Below, piece after piece: positions 56,545 to 64,000 of a DNA stretch of 64,000 nt (positions are counted from its first letter, which is position 1; every line of letters begins with the position of its first letter). The translations under genes were made by a program, and so were the position numbers. The DNA lies in the NCBI GenBank assembly GCA_019055375.1, contig JAHQIW010003969.1, positions 17,563 through 81,562 of the forward strand. The letters are read 5' to 3'. Under the pieces are notes generated by a model. That model saw only the letters and a list, made by a program, of their open reading frames with translations. It ran no database searches and was not told the DNA's origin. The DNA comes from Parelaphostrongylus tenuis. Lineage: Eukaryota > Nematoda > Chromadorea > Rhabditida > Metastrongylidae.

Positions 56545-57030
56545 TTATTCAGCTATGAACCTCTTTACTTCACCACAGAATGAAGAAGAAGTAATCGTGT
56601 TGCTGCAAGAATATGGAGTCCTACCACGTGCATATTTGCGCCGAAATAAGCATACAATAAAGATCCACTTTGAGGGCCGATATTTTTTTGAGTGTGCAAC
56701 TCAAAAATGTCACACCAAAGTGAGCATCAGATAGAAAAAAGGGTTTGAGGGCACTCGTCTGTCCCTTTAGGTGCTATTTGATTGATTTAATATTGGTGCA
56801 AAGAAATGACATCGGTAAATTATTGCAAAGAAGAACTTATTTTGTGTCTATCGTTTGGAATTATCGTTAGCAGGACAAACGACATCGAGTTTTGCATTTT
56901 CGCTGACTCTACCTATCGGGCAATCCGTGGAGAGGAGCAGGGGCGGGGCGATCGATCGCGTTCGAAATATTGTTATTCAATTAGGGATTTTTCAGCAAAT
57001 CGGCAGAAGCTTCAGATAACAGGGTAGTTT
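56545..57030 (+). pseudogene. Merlin-type transposase N-terminal remnant
   Basis: Frame from about 56,558 reads EEEVIVLLQEYGVLPRAYLR, then FECATQKCHTKVSIR, stop, KKGFEGTRLSL. In another frame at 56,797-56,841 comes WCKEMTSVNYCKEEL. Order and motifs (leading helix, C-x4-C with KVSxR, GTxFEGTRLxL, W-x-xEMTSV-x2-C-x2-EL) match Merlin (IS1016-like) transposases. Later catalytic DDE parts are blurred by frameshifts after 56,870. No TIRs identified. Confidence 0.65.
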
Positions 57031-57169
57031 CTGATGCCAAGGAAATTCCTCTACACGCTTATATGCTTTTCACGCTCCCAACACTTCATACGCGTGATGA
57101 AAATGAAGCCGAAAGGCGACTGTGGTGCAAAATTTCATTCTGAATGCTACAGCGTTGTATAAGGGCGTC

Positions 57170-57540
57170 TCAATAAAAAGTATCCGTCCAGCGAATGGGA
57201 TCGGTTTAAAAATTTGTCGTTGTCTAACATATAAGTACCGATGTTCGCCTCCTTTTGAAAGGAACTCCAGGTAAAACGTCAGATAGTACGGAAGTTTTTC
57301 AACAAGTTGATGTGCTTTGAGTTATTCCTGCGAACTATACTTGTGAGAAAAATGAAGGCGCACGCAAGGTGTGAAAGATAATTGTAGATTTTGCAGTGTT
57401 ATAGAAAGGTCTTTCAAAAGCCGGCTGCGCTCTAACGAGGGATTTGAACTTTTGAAGGGCAGCTAACATTCCTATGATTAGTTCTTGTTCAGCGAATGAG
57501 ATCGATTTTTCATTTGGCGCCATTTACCATATGAGTACCG
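57170..57540 (+). repeat. Local repeat pair, about 295 bases apart
   Basis: CAGCGAATGGGATCGGTTTA with ATAAGTACCG downstream (57,192-57,243) recurs as CAGCGAATGAGATCGATTTT with ATGAGTACCG (57,490-57,541). Diverged; nature unknown. Confidence 0.45.
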
Positions 57541-57739
57541 AAGAAGTGGCTGTTCATTTTGGTCAGATTATTGCACAGCTTTTTCTGAACAACACGTATT
57601 CAATTGATAGCTTAACCCTATCGAAAGACATCAGTCTAGTAAAGAGTCAGGCTGATGAGTGCGTTCTCTCAGTGCTCATTAGAAAAACCTCCTTACTCGA
57701 TTAAAATAATTCTTTCTTTCTTTTCATGTATCAGCAATG

Positions 57740-59400
57740 AAATGCACATTGAACGTGGCTGTTCCTTGTCTCGGCATCTGGAAATGTTCTTTCTGGTCGT
57801 AATATCAATATCACCATTCCCAATCTGTTTGAAATGAGATCAGATAAACTATTCATTCTCATCGCTCATACACTAAAATAGTTGGTACTATCTAAAGAGT
57901 TGGAAATTTCAAAACTTTGAACAATCTGATAATAACGTCACAGTTTGCGACTGTCTAGTACCATCTACTGCCATTCTCTTTGAGAAATACTGATTAAACT
58001 CACACTAACCTTTTGAAATGATATGTTGTCAGGTAACTATTGTCTTTTCACCATTTAACCTGAAAAATGAAGCACTAATGAAGCTTCAACAGACATAATA
58101 TCCGGCAATTGAACACTTTGAGACACCAAATAGTTCACAAACGTTTATGCGACCATTTCGTATGGCATGAACATGTGCCGAAAAGCACATTGACAAATGG
58201 AAAGGCTACTCTGTGTCTGCGTAAAAGAACACCTATTTGACAGTCTCATTGCTAGATCAAGTGCCACATTAGGCTCGCATAGGACAACAACACATGACGG
58301 AGGAGTTTCGAAGCTGAATTCATTAGACTTGCAAAAAACACAAGACGTCAGGGTGTGAGATTAGAAGAAGTCTGGACGGGCAATATTAATTGAAATATGG
58401 ACCGCAGAGAGCAATGCCTCGTAATGGCAGTTGATACGGAACATTGTTCAAGACTGTTGATTTGATGTGAGAGTTGCGTTACGAGCCCATATGATCGTCT
58501 CCCGGCTGGTCTCCACTTGAATAACTCCATGGAGGTCTTATAGAAAAGAATTGATATGTTGAACGTTGTATCGTGCTTGGAAGAAGTCTAGAGTCATTGT
58601 ACTTTTTAATGATGTGATGCGTTTTGCTCGACTGGTTGTGAGCAATATGACCTTTTGAAGCTCTGAAGATACTGAAACCTCAGAGACTTTGACTGTTTGA
58701 ACAGCCTGTACAGTACCAATTATGAGCCCCAGCCTACAAAGGAAAAAAAATGGAAGTGAAATGAATTTGATAAAAACTATATTTCATGGCTGATGGCTTC
58801 AAGTGAAGTAATATTTGCGTGGCGTTTGAAAGAAACGTTCTGAATTTTTTTGAAGCTTTGTTGAGCTCATTAATATCATTCAGAATAGCGACTTCATCTT
58901 CTTTTGTATGAAGTGAACAATTAATATGAGAGACAAGCAAAGCTTCACTCTAACTCACCGCAATTATGACGTTAGAATCGTCGACTTGGGTACGGATCGC
59001 TATTTTGCTGCTTGCACTGCCGATGCTAATAAGACTGGGGAGTCTGGGTAGTCGCAATTTGATTTGGCAATGTTGAGAGCCTTACTCTCTAATGTGCAGC
59101 TGTACTGCTGTAGAATCAACATAAATACCACTTTCTCTACTCAGCGAAACTCAGGTTAATTATTACACAAAAATTTTTTCACCTTACGAGGCTCTTGGTT
59201 CACTTTTTACGTTGATCTTCTGAAGAGAAAATCTCTTAAAATGCGCTTATGTCAAAATGATAGATATTCTACCAGGTATCAACTTTGAATTTTGCTCTTC
59301 TTCTGTAAAATGAAGAAATCACATTGGAACAAACTTACATACGTTGTGCTAGGTTTAGCAATATCTATCGGATTTGGTTTTACATTTGCATCCCCATTAT
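57740..59400 (-). pseudogene. CAP-domain gene remnant
   Basis: Minus-strand series parallel to 17,348-18,395. The last-exon counterpart near 57,740-57,790 follows a CATTTCCAG acceptor and reads THVQCAFHC, then stop. A small exon between TTTTTCAG and GTTAGT is at about 58,005-58,065, with RMAVDGTRQSQTV just downstream. An exon-like piece near 59,020-59,130 reads LILQQYSCTLESKALNIAKS then C-D-Y. The first-helix counterpart is near 59,340-59,385. A PLE tail (58,165-58,730) has inserted between these exons on the opposite strand, so the gene is broken. Confidence 0.5.
58165..58730 (+). mobile_element. Penelope-like element tail, old
   Basis: A decayed GIY-YIG C-terminal region (CVKEHLFDSLIARSSATLGS, HRTTTHDGG) followed by the family 3' untranslated region (GGTCTCCACTTGAATAA..., GACCTTTTGAAGCTCTGAAG near 58,650). 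The hammerhead boxes CTGAAGA and GAAAC remain, but stem II is lost. Inserted in the CAP-type gene remnant. Confidence 0.7.
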
Positions 59401-59409
59401 CTTCATACC

Positions 59410-60640
59410 ACGTTATCGCATCTACGGTGGAGAAAGGATAAAATCGTTACACTGATTTCAAGAAAAAGGTTGAGACAATAACATTTGCGACAAAAAAAAT
59501 AAGAAGACCGCTAATTTGATGGATCTTCGCAGAAAATGGTTTGAACTTCCAAAAAGGCTTCAATCAACTTCCTTAACCCTATATTTTCCTGATGCTTCTC
59601 CAAACTTCGTCTCCTCCGGAAAAAAGGAGGAGGAGTAGGTGAAATGTGGCGAAACATCAGATGCTGAAATAAATTTTGCTATGACAACCTCGTGTTATGA
59701 ATATGGAAAATTATCAACTAGTGAGCAATGTGAACGTTAATGAATAGCTCGACCATGGAAACCTTCAGACGTTGATGTCATCTGCAATTTTTTTTTGAAA
59801 AGAGGCGATTATTTCTTCGGTGGAAAAGTAGATTGAGAGTTGGGAATCATACAATCGCATAGAACAAACTCTACTCCATCGCACTGAGACTATATGCATG
59901 TTTTGTGAGATGTTTCAACATTTGTGAAGTTAATCTAAAGCCGTGAACACTGGGCTCTAAATCACCGGAATATCAAGTGATCTTTCCACTTGGCATGCAG
60001 TGATACATGCTCGAAGCCGCTAACCTCAGTTTTAGGAGAACGGTTGAACCAAAAGGGGAGTGCTAGTGATGAGCACTGCTAGAAAGGTGGAAAGTACGTC
60101 TTACTTCTGGGTGCAATACCAGGCCTCTGAAATGATCAAAATATGAGATCAGTTTATATTTGATCTATTTAATCCGAAGCGAATTCTCAAAAGCAGTTGC
60201 AAACGAAAGTATTTCCAAAGTTCCAAGGTGAAAAAATTATGTAAGCTAAAAAAAAGTGATCTAAAATTCCTAAGCCTTTGAAATTTCCATTATACACAAT
60301 AGCCGTAGGAACCAAGGAGACTTTAATGTACATAGGTGCCCTTCAATACGAAAAATACCGTTTATTTGCATTTATGGTTAGAATACGAGTTCCAGAAAAG
60401 TGAAACAACTTTTTACGTAGGGTGCAAGAAAACACTGTTTGTCCTGGTAGAATAAGTGTGTATTAGCTCAAAGTGAGATCGCATCGTTACGAATTTATGA
60501 AAAAAATTGAACGTACTGCAACAAGGAGGAAATGAGCAAGGAAGGACTTTATCGTCATCGAATGAATCTCAGTCTGACCGTGGACTGATATAACAACTGA
60601 AATAGTACTGAAAAGAATATAATATGTCTTAAGCTGTTGG
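59410..60640. other. No gene recognised
   Basis: AT-rich sequence leading up to the RTE 5' end, with no supported frame. The RTE insertion point is near GGGCCACGGACC at 60,640-60,650. Confidence 0.5.
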
Positions 60641-60801
60641 GCCACGGACCTCCCTCTTTGAGGGATCCCGCCCGGTTAGTCGCGAGGGCACGTGGCGCGT
60701 CCCCAGGTGGTGGATAGGGGAATAAAACGCGAACCAAAAGCGACCGTGTCCTTCCCAGAGACGCAGGTGGATTCAGGGGACGAGCTCCCTGCTTCTGCAG
60801 T

Positions 60802-60842
60802 GCCGACTTGACAAAACTCTATTTCTACGAGTCAAGTCGGCC
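60802..60842 (+). other. Hairpin in RTE 5' leader
   Basis: GCCGACTTGAC (60,802-60,812) and GTCAAGTCGGC (60,832-60,842) form an 11-base-pair stem with a 19-base loop. The three other full 5' ends keep the same layout with more mismatches. It could be an RNA structure of the element transcript; role unknown. Confidence 0.6.
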
Positions 60843-61146
60843 AAAAGCCTGCAATCAAGCGGCTGGGAAGTACATGGGAGGCGGTTAGGAGTCGCCTCCA
60901 ACAAATAAGCTCCTCCCGCTCCTCCGAGAGAGACTGGCAAGCTACTCGTGAGTACCCAGCCCCCACGTTTAGAGCCTGGCAAGCTACACGTTGGGTATCA
61001 AAAATGCCAAAAACAGTAACAAATATGGGCCTCATTCCCCTGACCCCGAAAGAGCCCCTGGTACGGCAGCGCCAGGTAGGACGAGTACGGAGAGGCTGCT
61101 AAAATCTCAGGGCCGAACTAAGCTGCCAAGATCGAAACGGACTAAA

Positions 61147-63987
61147 ATGACGATCTGTACCTACAATGCAAGAACCCTTGCTCAACAATCCGCTGTAGAA
61201 GATCTGTTGATTCAAGCAAGAAGAATAAGGTACGACGTCATTGGCCTGGCTGAGACGAGAAGGCGCCATCCTTTTCACGCTGTCTATGACACCGGAGAAG
61301 AACTGTTCCTTGGAACATGCGATCGCAGAGGTGTCGGTGGCGTTGGCGTCCTCGTCAAATCGAATTTGACCGTGAACATTGATTCGTTCGAACAACTAAC
61401 AACCCGCATCGGACGATTACGGTTGAAACGATGTGGTTCTATGCCGGCTTTAACCATCTTCGTTGCTTACGCACCAACATCAAGCTATGACGAAGACGAA
61501 GTCGAAGCGTTCTATATGGACCTCGAAAAATTCTTCAGAGAAGATCATACATTCTTCAAGGTCATTGTCGGAGATTTTAACGCAAAAATTGGACCTAGAA
61601 GAACGTCTGAAGAACGTCACATAGGGACCCACGGACTAGAATGGAATGAACAGGGTGAGAGGCTATCCGAGTTTATCATGACGACCCAAACCACCCATGA
61701 TAACTCGCAATTCCAAAAGCCTCTCTCTCAGCGATGGACGTGGGAGTCTCCCAATGGAGAGTACCATAACGAAATAGATCACATCATAGTAAATCGAAGG
61801 TTTTGCCTGACCGACGTCGCTGTTGTTCCCAAGTTCTACACGGGATCAGACCATCGTCTCCTTCGCGCAACGTTCCGATTTTCGAGGAGAGGAGAGAAAG
61901 CCGCTAAATTCAAACAACGAAGTCCCAGAACTACCATAAACTGGGATGTATTCAAATCATTAGTCGGCTCGTGGGAAGATACCGTTGTCGACAACATCGA
62001 CGAAGAATACGGTCGACTCGTTGAATATCTTCACGTTGGCGCTAAAAAAGCCGAAAGTCCTAAGGTCACGAAGAGACGCTTGTCTCCGCAGACACTCGAG
62101 CTGATACGTCAACGTGGAATCGCACGAGCCGCAGGCAACCGAAACCTTACGTCCGAACTTGCGAAACGATGCAGAGAAGCGATAAAAGAAGACCTTAAAG
62201 AGAGAAGAGCAGCAGTTATGGCAGAAGCTGCAGAAGCTGGGAAGAGCATTCGCAAAGCCCAGCGAGGCTTCGCCAACTATAAGACCAAGATGATTGCACT
62301 CCGATACCCTGACGGGACACTTACAGCTTCCAGAAGGGCTATGGAGAAAATCATCCACCAGTACTACTCGGATCTCTTCGCTAGCCATGTTCTCTTACCT
62401 TCATATAAATTGAAAGAGGACGAATATGTCGTTCCACCGGTCCTTCCTTCCGAAATCCGACATGCTATATCGTCGGTGAAAAACAGAACAACACCCGGTC
62501 CAGACAGGATTAGACCAGAACATCTGAAGAATCTGCCGCCAGTTCTCATCAACACCCTGGCTCGGCTCTTCACTCGCTACCTGTCAGAATGCAAGGTCCC
62601 TATTCAATGGAAAACCAGCAAGACCGTATTGTTGTTCAAGAAGGGAGACCTTCACGACATAGGCAATTATCGCCCAATCTGCTTGCTGTCCGTTGTCTAT
62701 AGACTCTTTACTCGAGTCATCCTGAACAGGATTGACAGAACACTGGACGAACGACAGCCATGCGAACAAGCAGGGTTCAGAAAAGGATTTAGTACCATGG
62801 ACCACATCCACACGATCACAAGACTCATTGAAGTTTCGCGAGAGTACAAACAACCACTCTGTCTCACTTTTATCGATCTGAAAAAAGCCTTTGATTCAGT
62901 GGAAACAGAAGCGGTTATAGAGGCTCTGGATAACCAGGGCGTCCCTACTCGGTACATAATGATCCTTCGTGAGCTTTATAAAGATTTCACGTCCAAAATA
63001 TCTCCATTCTACAACAATATCACCATTGACGTAAGAAGAGTGGTTCGACAAGGCGATACAATTTCGCCAAAACTATTCACTGCCACCCTACAAAACGTCA
63101 TGCGCACATTAGAATGGGACGAAATGGGAGTGAAAATTGACGGTCGACAATTAAACCATCTTCGCTTTGCTGACGATATCGTTCTCATAACACCAAACAT
63201 CAGCCAAGCGGAACGAATGTTGACTGATTTCGATAACGCCTGTGGAAAGATCGGTCTTCAACTGAATCTAACGAAAACAATGTTCATGAGGAACGGATGG
63301 GTTTCTAATGCCCCATTCACGCTCAACGGAACGACAATTTCCGAATGCTCCAGTTACATCTATTTAGGTCGTGAAATCAACATGATGAACGACCTAGCCC
63401 CAGAGTTGAGCAGGAGGAAACGAGCGGCTTGGGGAACGTTTAAGAGCATCGAAGATGTAGTGAAGAGGACAAAGAACATCCGACTCCGTGCCCACCTTTT
63501 CGACTCGACAATTATCCCTGCCCTAACGTATGCAGCAGAAACCTGGTCGCTACGTAAGCAGGATGAATGATCACTTGCCGTTATCGAACGCGCAGTCGAA
63601 AGGTCGATGCTAGGAGTATCTCGTATTTCGCAAATGAGACAAAGCATCCGAACTTCCGACCTACGTCAACGATCGAAAATCAGAGACGCCGTTCTACACG
63701 CCAGGATATCGAAAATAAGGTGGGCCGGACACGTGATGCGCTTCAACGACAACCGATGGACGAGAGCCGTTACCGACTGGATTCCTCGGGACGTCAAGCG
63801 CTCTAAAGGAAGACCACTGACCCGTTGGTCCGATTTCTTCACGAAAGCGATGGAAGAAAGATATGATGCTCAGCGAATTCCTAGAGCAAGGAGGACCCAC
63901 TGGGCTACTCTTGCACGCGATAGGGAAAAATGGAAGAGTTGCTGGTACCCGCTCGAGTCACTCGACGATCAACGGGACGACAGGTGA
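61147..63987 (+). CDS. RTE endonuclease / reverse transcriptase, one internal stop
   Basis: Starts at the first in-frame ATG ([12 protein letters not shown]); the open frame upstream from 60,991 begins with TTG and is leader. Residues 1-240 form the APE-type endonuclease: E36 in LAETRR, D143 and N145 in VGDFNAKIG, and D235-H236 in GSDHR nick target DNA. Residues about 420-720 are the reverse transcriptase: [16 protein letters not shown]577 in [11 protein letters not shown] (motif A) and FADD 674-677 (motif C). Codon 808 (63,568-63,570) is TGA where other copies have AGA (Arg, in KQDERSL). Beyond it the same frame stays open for 138 more codons with the [11 protein letters not shown] and GRPLTRW blocks. 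The truncated 807-residue product keeps both catalytic domains. Confidence 0.93.
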
Positions 63988-64000
63988 TACAGGTGAGCTG

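Larger units (their letters stand above)
60645..64000 (+). mobile_element. RTE-clade retrotransposon, near intact, reaches window end
   Basis: A full-length plus-strand element: a 5' untranslated region of about 500 bases (60,645-61,146), one long coding region (61,147-63,987) and the tail GGTGATACAGGTGAGCTG at the window end, where it may continue. Its 5' start coincides with those of the copies at 5,352, 21,911 and 40,198. The coding region has no frameshift and only one premature stop. It is the youngest-looking RTE in the window and its best reference. Confidence 0.95.

Noticed and set aside
1..64000. CRISPR array, bacterial operon or phage-type system
   Set aside because: No regularly spaced repeats, no dense co-directional ORFs and no bacterial protein families; sequence features are those of an animal genome.

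Overview
This window is non-coding-dominated, transposon-dense animal DNA. It looks like a nematode genome and most likely a strongylid (hookworm-type) parasite. The reasons are RTE-clade retrotransposons whose protein starts [10 protein letters not shown], worm-style 3' splice sites (TTTTCAG), and several decayed CAP-domain (SCP/TAPS, 'ASP'-type) secreted-protein genes. The species assignment is inference. I see no operon, bacterial gene, rRNA or CRISPR array. All identities quoted were judged by eye.

The main architecture is a very large inverted duplication. Bases 1 to about 8,560 reappear reverse-complemented at about 36,690-45,618, at roughly 93-95% identity in the stretch I compared. 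A 28-kb spacer separates the arms. The left arm still matches at base 1, so it may continue outside the window. Both arms carry, in mirror order, a fold-back element, a tRNA-derived SINE, CAP-gene fragments, an RTE copy with the same internal deletion, and a second SINE. The right arm alone carries an extra SINE (38,534-38,840) with a clean target-site duplication, and the left arm shows the matching empty site at 6,688-6,700.

Spacer and flanks. 8.3-9.5 kb: 3' end of a Penelope-like element (PLE), then a mariner remnant. 13.1-16 kb: a mosaic of PLE pieces in opposite orientations. 17.3-18.4 kb: a CAP-type gene with an intact-looking last exon. 18.6-21.9 kb: a dead, near full-length RTE. 25.4-31.2 kb: a block of very different base composition with strong G-over-C skew in its second half. 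33-37 kb: PLE pieces and more of the duplicated block. Right of the big repeat: palindromic elements with tRNA-like cloverleaves (45.8-46.3 and 52.7-53.4 kb), more CAP-type remnants (46.5-47.5 and 57.8-59.4 kb), a possible small secreted-peptide gene (48.9 kb), a tRNA-Cys-like sequence (50.8 kb), a broken RTE (51.6-52.6 kb), the longest PLE (53.5-56.2 kb; RT plus GIY-YIG), a Merlin remnant (56.5-57.0 kb) and a PLE tail (58.2-58.7 kb). A full-length RTE with a single premature stop runs to the window end (60.6-64.0 kb).

Possible lines for follow-up are hammerhead-ribozyme-like motifs at the 3' ends of the PLE copies, the family of TIR elements carrying tRNA-like cloverleaves, the datable inverted duplication, and the skewed block at 28.2-31.2 kb.
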